A stretch of 64,000 nt of DNA from Gordonibacter faecis. Lineage in GTDB: Bacteria; Actinomycetota; Coriobacteriia; Coriobacteriales; Eggerthellaceae. The notes below the pieces were generated by a model. The model was not told the DNA's origin. It saw only the letters and a program-made list of their open reading frames with translations, and did not search any database. The stretch lies in NCBI RefSeq assembly GCF_030077735.1, contig NZ_JASJEU010000012.1:1-64000 (forward strand), read 5' to 3'. This document shows positions 33,797-41,303 of this stretch, piece by piece (the first letter of the stretch is position 1; each line of letters starts with the position of its first letter). The translations under genes were made by a program, and so were the position numbers.

Positions 33797-35482
33797 CTAC
33801 TTCGCGAGCGCTTCCACGTCGGCTTCTGTCACAGGTTTGGCCGACTCAAGCTTGCCGCCGGTGGCTGCTTGGATGCCGCAGATGCGACCCGTCATGATGC
33901 AGTGGCCGGCCGACATGCCGCCCTGGTACATCGACCAGTCGGGGCTGCCGCACAGCTGACCTGCGCTAAAGCCGGTCACCCACAGGCCTTCGATAACCTC
34001 GCCGTCGGTGCTGAGCGCCTGGTAGTTCTCGTTCACGGTCACGCCGGCGCACAGGGCAGACACGCGCACGTGCTTGTGGATGCCCCAGAACGGTGCCTTC
34101 TCGATCTTCTTCAGGTACTTCTTCTGCTTGCCGAAGTCCTCGTCGAAGCCCGCATCCACCATTTCGTTGTAGCGTGCGACGGACTTCTTCAGCGCGTCGG
34201 CGGGGATGCCCAGCTTTTCGGCCAGCTCATCCAGCGTATCGCAGCAGTGCGTGTCAATGAGGCTTTCGATGACGTTCGCGCCGCTCTCGGCCGAGCGATC
34301 CATCTCCACCGCAGGCATGTAGACCTTGATCTTCTCCTTGTCGGTGGGCTTGCCGCCCCAATCCGTGACCTGCTCAATGTAGTTGTCGTCGAAAATCTGC
34401 GAGTACCAACCGGGTTTCGGCTGGTTGCGCAGCACACAGTTCACTTCCTCGAACACGCAGTCCTCGTTCATGAAGCGCTCGCCGTTCTCGTTCACCATGA
34501 GGAACGGCTCGTTGAACATGGGGCCCGAGTCGAAGTCGTGCATCATGTGCGCGTGACCGACGGGCACCAGGCCTGCGCCGGCGGCCATGGACATGAGGAT
34601 GCCATCGCCGGTTTTGTTGTTCTGCTTGCGGTCGAATTCCTTCACGTCGGGGCAGTAGCGCTCCACGAGGCTTTGGTTGTTCTGGTAGTCGCCCGTGGAC
34701 AGGATGACGCCCTTGGTAGCGTTGAACTTAATGAACTTGTTGCCGTCCTTGCCAACGACGCCGGTCACGCGGCCGCTGTCGTCCTTGATGAGCTGCACGC
34801 CCGGCGTGGAGTAGAAGAATTCGACGCCCTTACTTGCGGCGAATTCGGCCAGGTGCTCAATCATGGTGCCGTTGTTGTAGGGCTTGGGGCCGAACACGAT
34901 GCTGCGGCGCGCGCACTTGCTGCCGTCGTCGTACTCGGCTACGGCCGTGGGGCGCACCTGATAGGGCGGGAAGCCCGCTTCGGCCGTGCGCACCTGCGTC
35001 CAGCGGATGGCCTCGCCGGAGTACTTGCAGTACGTTTCGGCCAGTTTGCGGTCGGCGCGCCAGCGGCAATCTTCCAAGAAGCCTTGCAGGTAGTTCATTA
35101 CGCCCTGCTCATCGCTTTGATCCAGCAGCACGCCGGAGCAGGTGCCGCCCTGAGCGACGGGCTTGGATTCCTTCTGCAGCACGGCCACGGTGGCGCCTTC
35201 TTCCAGCGCCGAGAGCGCGGCGGGCACGCCGCCCGTTCCGGCACCAACCACCACGACGTCGTAGGTTTTTTCTTCGGCGAAGTCTTTGATGGGCTCCAAG
35301 ATGGCGGCCGAGGCGTCGAAGTCGCTGGCCTGCAGACCCTCGGGGTACGCCACGCCGTTCTCGGATTTCGCGGTGCCGTCCTTGGCGGCTGGCGCGCAGC
35401 CGGTCAGGCCCACGCCCGCGCCCGCAGCTACGATGCCGGTGGTGAGCGCCCCCTTCAGGAAATCACGTCGATTCAGTTCCAT
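33797..35482 (-). CDS. TAT-exported FAD-dependent fumarate-reductase-like flavoprotein
   Basis: A 561-residue protein. The signal is NRRDFLKGALTTGIVAAGAG plus GLTGCAP, so TAT export with a lipobox is possible. The FAD dinucleotide-binding motif VVVVGAGTGGVPAALSALEEG lies near 75, and later GLWVTGFSAGQLCGSPDWS is the second FAD contact. The middle has a capping domain of the fumarate/urocanate/3-ketosteroid reductase group. Eggerthellaceae carry many such enzymes for anaerobic respiration on dietary or drug molecules. Its electron donor (a haem protein) is not adjacent. Divergent LuxR gene at 35693 is its likely regulator. Confidence 0.92.
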   Translation of the reverse strand: MELNRRDFLKGALTTGIVAAGAGVGLTGCAPAAKDGTAKSENGVAYPEGLQASDFDASAAILEPIKDFAEEKTYDVVVVGAGTGGVPAALSALEEGATVAVLQKESKPVAQGGTCSGVLLDQSDEQGVMNYLQGFLEDCRWRADRKLAETYCKYSGEAIRWTQVRTAEAGFPPYQVRPTAVAEYDDGSKCARRSIVFGPKPYNNGTMIEHLAEFAASKGVEFFYSTPGVQLIKDDSGRVTGVVGKDGNKFIKFNATKGVILSTGDYQNNQSLVERYCPDVKEFDRKQNNKTGDGILMSMAAGAGLVPVGHAHMMHDFDSGPMFNEPFLMVNENGERFMNEDCVFEEVNCVLRNQPKPGWYSQIFDDNYIEQVTDWGGKPTDKEKIKVYMPAVEMDRSAESGANVIESLIDTHCCDTLDELAEKLGIPADALKKSVARYNEMVDAGFDEDFGKQKKYLKKIEKAPFWGIHKHVRVSALCAGVTVNENYQALSTDGEVIEGLWVTGFSAGQLCGSPDWSMYQGGMSAGHCIMTGRICGIQAATGGKLESAKPVTEADVEALAK

Positions 35483-35692
35483 ATCCCTCTCCTTCCCTCT
35501 GTTTTTGTGCGGTCGAACCGCGCTCGCGTTCCCGCGTGGGAGGGGTTGCGGTGTGGCGAGCGGGGTTCGATGTGTCTCTTACCCTACCGACGTCGCGGCT
35601 TTTTTTCCTACCACAAACGGTATGAAGTTGCCGCGTTGGGCCTCACCCGCATGCGATTTCTGCTATAAAGGCGAGGTGGGGAGGGGGTTGTT

Positions 35693-37216
35693 ATGCGATC
35701 GTTTCTGAAATACACGCCGGGTGTGTGGCAGGCCGTTGTGGGGCTTGCGTGCGCGCTCATGGTGCTGGAGATTCAGCGTATGCCGGCGGCGCGGTTCGTG
35801 AGTTTTTCGATGTTTGCGCCGGTTCCGTATGTGGTGGAAGTGGTAGTGCTGGTGGCGGTGGCCGCGTGGTATATGCTGCGGCCCGCAGCGCGCACGAGCG
35901 GGTGTGCGGCGCTGCGCGTAAGCGTGGCGGTGGTAGCGATGGCGTCGGCGTGGGGCGTGCTGTACGGGCCGGGCGTTGGTTTCGGCAACGAAGTGTTGCT
36001 GGTGGTGCAGATGGCGTACCGCGTGAGCAGCGGGCTGTTGTTTGTGCTGTGGGGCGAGCGGCTGATGGCACTGGGCGCGCGCCGTGCCGCGCTTGCGTTC
36101 GCCACAGCGTGTTTGCTGTCGGGTGTGGTGACATTGGTGTTCGCGCTGCTGGGAAGTGGGGCGGTGCGCGTGGCGCTGGGGCTCTTGCCGGTGGTTGCGG
36201 GTGCGCTGTTTGTGGGATATCGGCCGGTGGTGTGCGCGGTGCCGGCGGAAGCGGGGACGCGGGATGTGCGGGAGGCGGGCGATGCGCAGGGCGCGGGTGC
36301 GCAGGCGCGGGCGCGGGCTCCGTTTGAGTTCGACAAGCCGCTGACGCGATTCGCGTGCGCGAGCAAGCGCGATCTTCTGCTGGCTGTGGGGCTGGTGGTG
36401 TTGCCGCTTATATGCCGGGGGCCGGTTATATCGCTGCAATCATCGTGGATGAATGTGCAGGAAAACCCGGCCATGGCGGCGTTCATTCAAGCGGGCATCG
36501 GTTGCGGCATTGTGCTGGCGGGGTTCGTGGCGCTGTTCGTGGTTGTGTATGCGTGGAACCGCAGCTTCGTGCTGGTGTACGAACTATTTGTGCTGCCGGT
36601 GACGTTCATTGCGTTCTATACGGCACAAGCGTCGGTTGACCTGTGGTTTCTGCACGTTCTCATACTTGATGCCACGTATAAGGTCACGCTGTTTTTCATT
36701 CTGATGACGCCTTTTCTGTTTCCCGAGCGCTCGCGGCGCAACCCCGTGGTGCCGCTGTTTGCGTCGTTTGCGGTGACGATAGGGGTGCGTGCGCTGTTTG
36801 TGGGGCTGTATTCCGTCATGACGCCTTCGGCATTTATTGGGCTGGCTACCGTGGTGGTGCTGGCCACGTTCATCGGTGGCGGGGCGCTGGCCTTCCTTGT
36901 TATTCAGCAGCAGGCGAACGAGCGCGAAGCCATGGAGCGCGCCGCCGCCGCTGCGGCGCAGGCAAGCCTTGAGGAACGCTGCGCCATCCTGGCCCGCCGC
37001 TGCGACCTCACGCCACGCGAACGTGAGATTCTCATTCTGCTCGCGCAAAACTACCGTGCCCCCTACATAGCCGAGCACCTGGTTGTAAGCCCGTCCACGG
37101 TAAAAACTCACATGCGCAACCTCTACAGCAAACTAAACGTCCACTCTCAAGCCGAACTTCTTCTGTTGCTAGACCAAGAATCCAACAGCATCTCCACCGA
37201 AGACCCACTGAACTAG
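35693..37216 (+). CDS. LuxR-type regulator with multi-span membrane sensor domain
   Basis: A 507-residue protein. The first ~425 residues have about twelve hydrophobic segments. The C-terminal 65 residues are a LuxR HTH (CDLTPREREILILLAQNYRA, IAEHLVVSPSTVKTHMRNLYSKLNVHSQAELLLLLD). This architecture is repeated many times in Eggerthellaceae, nearly always next to a FAD-dependent reductase. It probably senses a hydrophobic substrate in the membrane and controls the divergent flavoprotein gene. ATG 35693 follows GGGGAGGGGG. Its end overlaps the NUDIX gene's end by four bases. Confidence 0.92.
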   Translation: MRSFLKYTPGVWQAVVGLACALMVLEIQRMPAARFVSFSMFAPVPYVVEVVVLVAVAAWYMLRPAARTSGCAALRVSVAVVAMASAWGVLYGPGVGFGNEVLLVVQMAYRVSSGLLFVLWGERLMALGARRAALAFATACLLSGVVTLVFALLGSGAVRVALGLLPVVAGALFVGYRPVVCAVPAEAGTRDVREAGDAQGAGAQARARAPFEFDKPLTRFACASKRDLLLAVGLVVLPLICRGPVISLQSSWMNVQENPAMAAFIQAGIGCGIVLAGFVALFVVVYAWNRSFVLVYELFVLPVTFIAFYTAQASVDLWFLHVLILDATYKVTLFFILMTPFLFPERSRRNPVVPLFASFAVTIGVRALFVGLYSVMTPSAFIGLATVVVLATFIGGGALAFLVIQQQANEREAMERAAAAAAQASLEERCAILARRCDLTPREREILILLAQNYRAPYIAEHLVVSPSTVKTHMRNLYSKLNVHSQAELLLLLDQESNSISTEDPLN

Positions 37217-37857
37217 AGAGGGTTGCAAGTTTGGTGGCGGCGGGTGAAGGCTTCGAGGATTAGTTGGGCTCGGGTGCCGATGGGGGTTTTGTTTTCGGCG
37301 AGGAATTGTGGGATGTCGGCGATGTCCAGCAGGAAGGGTTCGATGAGTTCCGACGGCTCTGGTTGCGCGTCTCCTGCGCGTTCTACCTGCGCAAATACAA
37401 TGTGGACGGTCTCGTCGGTGAGGCCGGTGGACGAGAAGCCCGCTTGCGGCAGCGGGTCAAGCGCCGCGTCGCCCAGGTCGGCGCGCAAGGCGTAGCCCGT
37501 TTCCTCGCGCAGTTCGCGGTCAACGCAGGAGGCAAGGCTTTCGCCCGGTTCGGTAAGTCCGGCTGGGAATGCAATACACCAGCTATTTAACGGATAGCGA
37601 AATTCGCGAATAAGCAGCAGCTTTCCGTCCGCCGTTTGCGGCACGATGCACACGGCATCTGCGGCAGGCTGCTCTCCGCGCGCGTTGGCTTCCAGTTCGG
37701 CACGATAGGCGTCGATGTTTTTTCGTGAGGCGCTTTCGTACTCATACGACGACCCATCGGGCATGGTATACACCAGCACGTATTTTTTAATCCACCCGTC
37801 CGACACCTGGCGAATATCGGCCAAAACCGGTACGCTTTTGGTTGCGTTGCTATCCAT
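37213..37857 (-). CDS. NUDIX hydrolase (ADP-ribose pyrophosphatase-like)
   Basis: A 214-residue protein. The Nudix box matches G-x5-E-x7-REUXEEXGU: GLTEPGESLASCVDRELREE followed by TGYAL, near residues 110-134. The upstream LLLIREFRYPLNSWCIAFPAG is typical of ADP-ribose/NDP-sugar hydrolases. It converges on the LuxR gene with a four-base overlap of the two stop regions. ATG 37857. Confidence 0.92.
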   Translation of the reverse strand: MDSNATKSVPVLADIRQVSDGWIKKYVLVYTMPDGSSYEYESASRKNIDAYRAELEANARGEQPAADAVCIVPQTADGKLLLIREFRYPLNSWCIAFPAGLTEPGESLASCVDRELREETGYALRADLGDAALDPLPQAGFSSTGLTDETVHIVFAQVERAGDAQPEPSELIEPFLLDIADIPQFLAENKTPIGTRAQLILEAFTRRHQTCNPL

Positions 37858-37992
37858 GGAATTCCCTCGCTTCGTTTTTTAATTTTTGATTTTTTAATTA
37901 TTCGATCTTCAATTTCCCCGATTACTCTTTTTCGCTCACTCATTTTTTCATTAACCTGAAGCGACTTTCGCGCTTTCCGCACCGGGCCCACA

Positions 37993-38008
37993 TGTTTCAC
38001 GTGAAACA
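37993..38008. other. parS: parS site (ParB binding), copy 1
   Basis: TGTTTCACGTGAAACA is an exact 16-base match to the bacterial chromosomal parS consensus. It lies in the 197-base gap between the NUDIX gene start and the sirtuin gene end. Confidence 0.92.
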
Positions 38009-38054
38009 TGTGTTCCATCGTGCGTTCAACGTGCGGTTATTCGAAGTTTCGCAT

Positions 38055-38804
38055 TCAGAAGTCGAATACATCGCCTACGTTAGTGGCGAGGCAGAGGTTG
38101 GCTTGCCGGTCGCGCGGAGTGGGGGTGCGGTTGACGATGACCAGGTGGTCGCCCTGGAAGTAGTCCAGCAGACCCGCTGCCGGATAGACGGAAAGCGAGG
38201 TGCCCGCCACCACCATGAGGTCGGCACGCGCGATGGCCTCCACGGACGCGCGAAGTGTGCGCTCGTCGAGCGGTTCCTCATACAGCACCACGTCCGGCTT
38301 CACAATGCCGCCGCACGTGGGGCAACGCGGCACGCCGTCGGCCGCTTGCGCGCGCAGCGCCAGCAGGTCTTCCACTGAATGCGTCGCCCCACACTCCTGG
38401 CAAAAGTTGCGCAGTACGCTTCCGTGCAGCTCAAGCACACGTTGGCTGCCCGCCTTCTGGTGCAAGCCATCAATATTCTGCGTGATGACAGTCGACAAAG
38501 TGCCGGTGCTTTCCAGCTCGGCAAGTTTTCGGTGCGCCCGGTTCGGCTCGGCGTCCAGCGCAAGCATATGGTCACAGTAGAAGTCGAAGAACTCGCTTGG
38601 GTGTGCGTCGAAGAAGCTGCGCGAGATCATCTGCTCGGGAGGGTGAGGGTACTTCTGCGCGTACAGTCCGTCCGGGCTGCGGAAATCAGGGATACCGCTC
38701 TCGGTAGACACGCCCGCACCGCCGAAAAACACCATGCCGCCAGGGCGCGTCTCGTTCACCCATTCCCGAAACGTCTCGACGTCGCGCCTCGTTCGCTCAT
38801 CCAT
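38055..38804 (-). CDS. cobB: NAD-dependent protein deacylase, Sir2 family
   Basis: A 249-residue sirtuin. FFGGAGVSTESGIPDFRSPDG binds NAD, VITQNIDGLHQKAG and LELHGSVLRNF give the catalytic His, and the zinc cysteines are FCQECG and CPTCGG. VVAGTSLSVYPAAGL closes the NAD site. It removes acetyl or succinyl groups from lysines and releases nicotinamide. Flanked by parS sites on both sides. Confidence 0.94.
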   Translation of the reverse strand: MDERTRRDVETFREWVNETRPGGMVFFGGAGVSTESGIPDFRSPDGLYAQKYPHPPEQMISRSFFDAHPSEFFDFYCDHMLALDAEPNRAHRKLAELESTGTLSTVITQNIDGLHQKAGSQRVLELHGSVLRNFCQECGATHSVEDLLALRAQAADGVPRCPTCGGIVKPDVVLYEEPLDERTLRASVEAIARADLMVVAGTSLSVYPAAGLLDYFQGDHLVIVNRTPTPRDRQANLCLATNVGDVFDF

Positions 38805-38858
38805 GACCAGCCCTTTCGTCGCGATTGCGACCCTATCATAGCACGGCTGTCACGCGTA

Positions 38859-38874
38859 TGTTTCACGTGAAACA
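38859..38874. other. parS: parS site, copy 2
   Basis: A perfect TGTTTCACGTGAAACA upstream of the sirtuin gene, 20 bases from copy 3. Confidence 0.92.
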
Positions 38875-38893
38875 TCTGTGCTAAAACACCCAG

Positions 38894-38909
38894 TGTTTCA
38901 CGTGAAACA
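38894..38909. other. parS: parS site, copy 3
   Basis: A perfect TGTTTCACGTGAAACA. The pair with copy 2 (35 bases start to start) would load two ParB clamps side by side. Confidence 0.92.
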
Positions 38910-38959
38910 TTCTCGCTCATGAAAAGAATGCCCCCGCTGAATCACCTGCGAATACGTGC

Positions 38960-39190
38960 AATAACCGTCAAAAAATGACGATCAAGAAAAAAAGTATGAA
39001 CAAGGTGAGAACGAAAAAAATGAGAAACGAGAAAATGAAGAACGAAAAAATGAGTGACAGAAAGAGGGGGGAAGAGGTGGAAGAGTGAAGAGAAGTGAAG
39101 AGTGAAAACCGAATAATGAAAAGCGAAAACGAATGGGAATTATTGATAATCGCTTAGTTCGTTTTTTGAATAACGAAAAAATGAATGAAA
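38960..39190 (+). other. Purine-rich low-complexity spacer
   Basis: About 230 bases, strongly biased to A and G on the plus strand, with repeated GAGAACGAAAAA/ATGA words (for example AACGAAAAAAATGAG and AACGAAAAAATGAGTG). The ORF on the opposite strand would be a Phe/Ser/Leu-rich artefact. No gene or RNA is recognised. It lies between the parS pair and the hsp20 terminator. Confidence 0.6.
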
Positions 39191-39216
39191 GGAGGGCGAC
39201 CGAGTGGCCGCCCTCC
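39191..39216 (-). terminator. Terminator of the hsp20 gene
   Basis: GGAGGGCG/CGCCCTCC arms with, on the minus strand, a following TTTCATTCATTTTTT stretch; 26 bases after the hsp20 stop. Confidence 0.8.
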
Positions 39217-39241
39217 AATGCTGCTAATTGCCTCGCCTCGA

Positions 39242-39706
39242 TTAGCCTTCGATGGCGATGGTCTTTTTCTCTTCGAGCTTGGGCTGCTCCTGCTTCTTCG
39301 GCACGTCGATCTTCAGCACGCCGTCTTCGAACTTCGCGTGGATATCGTTTTCCTCAATGTCCTCGCCCACGTAGAACGTGCGGCTGCACTTCCCGCTGAA
39401 ACGCTCCTTGCGCACGTACGTGCCCTTCTCGTCCTTGTCCTCGGACTCGGACTGCGTCTGCGCGGTAATGGTGAGTTGCCCGTCCTTGAGTTCGGCCTGC
39501 ACGTCTTCTTTCTTGAAGCCGGGCAGGTCAATGGTGAGCTCGAACCCACCGTCCGTCTCCTTGATGTCGGTGCGCATCAGCGTAGGCGACATCTTCTGCA
39601 TCGCCTGCATGGGCGCGGCGGCCGCGTCGAAGAACGCGTCGAACGGATCGGACATCAGCTCGCTCAGCAGGTTGCGATTCCTCCGCATGGGTACCATCAT
39701 GGCCAT
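39242..39706 (-). CDS. Hsp20/alpha-crystallin small heat-shock protein
   Basis: A 154-residue holdase chaperone. The alpha-crystallin domain occupies about 45-140 (RTDIKETDGGFELTIDLPGF, LKDGQLTITAQ, FSGKCSRTFYVGEDIEENDI) and the A-x-x-x-n-GVL element is AKFEDGVLKIDVPKK. The short C-terminal tail ends KTIAIEG. ATG 39706 is chosen because AGGAG precedes it; the longer frame to 39754 starts inside the leader hairpin. A CIRCE element lies upstream, so HrcA repression is likely. Confidence 0.93.
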   Translation of the reverse strand: MAMMVPMRRNRNLLSELMSDPFDAFFDAAAAPMQAMQKMSPTLMRTDIKETDGGFELTIDLPGFKKEDVQAELKDGQLTITAQTQSESEDKDEKGTYVRKERFSGKCSRTFYVGEDIEENDIHAKFEDGVLKIDVPKKQEQPKLEEKKTIAIEG

Positions 39707-39732
39707 ACTAATCATCTCCTCAACGTGTTGGC

Positions 39733-39775
39733 TAGATTTTCTTAAAGTACGCAAGGGGAACCTTAAGAAAATCTA
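39733..39775 (-). promoter_or_regulatory. Stem-loop in the hsp20 5' leader
   Basis: TAGATTTTCTTAA and TTAAGAAAATCTA are perfect 13-base arms with a 17-base loop, ending 12 bases before the AGGAG ribosome site. An A/T-rich stem this close to the start could work as a thermosensor or stabilise the mRNA. Confidence 0.6.
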
Positions 39776-39826
39776 AGCGCCTTTCTGTGCGGTTTTCTCT
39801 GTACACGGCTGTTATAAATCGTTCCA

Positions 39827-39853
39827 TTAGCACTGTCAAGCCGAGAGTGCTAA
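39827..39853 (-). promoter_or_regulatory. CIRCE element (HrcA operator)
   Basis: TTAGCACTG-N9-GAGTGCTAA matches the CIRCE consensus with one mismatch in the left arm. It is placed about 120 bases upstream of the hsp20 start. Confidence 0.88.
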
Positions 39854-39974
39854 AAGTTACGATTTCGTCAATTTCGAATGGTAGCCCCGCTTTCGCGCCG
39901 CCATGCCCGCCATCCACAAACAGCCGCAAAAACGAAACACGCCGGCTGCCGACACGTCACTCTTCACTGTTGGC

Positions 39975-40157
39975 AAAAGTGTGACGCGCTATCGCGCTAG
40001 CTAGTACGTCACGAGTTTTCCAACGCCCTTTGTCTCATGACTCGGGCTGACTGACTTGAAGACATTGACACGTTATGCAACAAAAGCCCTCGTCATAGTT
40101 GTTGGGAGGGTGGCCACCTCGTGGCGTAATTAGTAGCGCGCAGCGCGTCACATTTTT
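39975..40157. repeat. MITE-like repeat, copy C (183 bp)
   Basis: It begins AAAAGTGTGACGCGCT and ends AGCGCGTCACATTTTT, with the shared block CCCTCGTCATAGTTGTTGGG inside. It lies between hsp20 and the first small XRE gene. Confidence 0.85.
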
Positions 40158-40197
40158 ATGCGACAGCGCGGGCGAGTCGCACCTGTGGAAGCGCAGC

Positions 40198-40407
40198 CTA
40201 CAAGCCCTTGAACAACTCTTCCAACGTAACGCCGAAACCAGCTGCAATCTTTTCAATATTTGCGAGCGTGAGGTTTCTCTTACCCAGCTCGACATCAGCC
40301 AGGTACACATGATGCACGCCTAGGAAATCCGCACACTCGCGCTGCGACCAGTCCCTGGCCTCCCGCAGGTCCTTGATGCGCATGCCGAGTTGTTGGTTAG
40401 CGGCCAT
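40198..40407 (-). CDS. Small XRE-type HTH regulator, paralogue 1
   Basis: A 69-residue single-domain Cro/C1-type regulator (RIKDLREARDWSQRECADFL, HHVYLADVELGKRNLTLANI, EKIAAGFGVTLEELFKGL). It is about two-thirds identical to the 70-residue protein encoded 15 bases upstream, a tandem duplication. No target gene is evident. Confidence 0.87.
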   Translation of the reverse strand: MAANQQLGMRIKDLREARDWSQRECADFLGVHHVYLADVELGKRNLTLANIEKIAAGFGVTLEELFKGL

Positions 40408-40422
40408 AAATGGACGGCCTGC

Positions 40423-40635
40423 CTACAAACCCTTAAACAACTCTTCGAGCGAGATGCCGAAACCGGCGGCTATTTTGTCGATGGTGGCAAGCGTGACGTT
40501 CTTTCCGCCAAGTTCTACACGCGCGATATAAGAGGGATGAAACCCCAGATACTCCGCGCACTCAACCTGCGTCCAGCCCTTGCTGTCACGCAGCTCCTTT
40601 ATTCGCAAGCCAAGATTTTTCGCGGAATTCGTCAT
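40423..40635 (-). CDS. Small XRE-type HTH regulator, paralogue 2
   Basis: A 70-residue Cro/C1-type protein (LRIKELRDSKGWTQVECAEY, HPSYIARVELGGKNVTLATI, DKIAAGFGISLEELFKGL). First gene of the tandem pair with paralogue 1. ATG 40635 is taken as the start; the much longer frame upstream runs antisense to the phosphoesterase gene and is an artefact. A more distant third paralogue is at 43909. Confidence 0.87.
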   Translation of the reverse strand: MTNSAKNLGLRIKELRDSKGWTQVECAEYLGFHPSYIARVELGGKNVTLATIDKIAAGFGISLEELFKGL

Positions 40636-40776
40636 AGAACTGGGATTATAACTTACTATGCGGCGCTTTAAGACAAACTGGCAAACAAAGCGGTTTGGGT
40701 GGGGGTGGTGACGTATACTGGTGCTCGTAAATGCGGCGGGTGGTTGGCGTAAGTGCTGGGCGCGAAGGGAGCGAAT

Positions 40777-41301
40777 ATGACGCTGGTGGGGGTTATTTCG
40801 GATACGCATGGGCGGTTGTCGGATGAGGCGTATGCGGCGCTCGTGGGTAGCGACCATATCATCCATGCGGGCGACATTGGCGACCCGGCCATTCTGCGCG
40901 AGTTGGAAACCATCGCGCCGGTCACGGCTGTGCTGGGCAACAACGACTTCGACGAATACGGCGCGTCGGTCGGCCGTTTCGCGCATCCGGTCATCGACGG
41001 TGTGCGTTTCCTCGTGGCGCACTACCCGCGCGACGTGAAAATCACCTTTGCCGGCTCGGCCGCCCTCGCGCCGGGCGACCCTATCCCGCAGGTGTGCATC
41101 CATGGCCACACCCATGTGCCAGAACTCATCACCGGCCCCGAGGCGCGCCCCGCCACCTACATCCTGTGCCCCGGCGCGGTGTTCCGCCCTCGCGGCAACT
41201 TCCCCCGCTGCATCGCCAAACTGCAACTCTCCAACGGCCGCGTAGAAAGCGCCCGCATAGAATCCCTCGACGGCACCATCGTACTGGAAGCGGGGGAGTA
41301 G
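40777..41301 (+). CDS. YfcE-family metallophosphoesterase
   Basis: A 174-residue calcineurin-like phosphoesterase: GVISDTHGRL (metal ligands D-x-H), HAGDIGD, VLGNNDF (GNxD/H), HYP, and IHGHTHVPEL (GHTH). It acts on phosphodiesters with two metal ions. ATG 40777 follows GAAGGGAG. The stop is two bases from the next ATG, so it is translationally linked to the S41 gene. Confidence 0.93.
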   Translation: MTLVGVISDTHGRLSDEAYAALVGSDHIIHAGDIGDPAILRELETIAPVTAVLGNNDFDEYGASVGRFAHPVIDGVRFLVAHYPRDVKITFAGSAALAPGDPIPQVCIHGHTHVPELITGPEARPATYILCPGAVFRPRGNFPRCIAKLQLSNGRVESARIESLDGTIVLEAGE

Positions 41302-41303
41302 CC

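Noticed and set aside
33752..35668. 638-codon open frame on the plus strand opposite the flavoprotein gene
   Set aside because: It is a shadow of a high-GC gene: composition rich in His/Val/Arg, no motifs, while the minus strand has an intact TAT signal and FAD motifs.
38982..39218. Phe/Ser-rich 78-residue frame on the minus strand
   Set aside because: It is the complement of the purine-rich low-complexity tract and has no gene-like features.
40753..40776. Earlier start of the phosphoesterase at GTG 40753
   Set aside because: The extra residues precede the metallophosphoesterase fold, and GAAGGGAG sits correctly for ATG 40777.
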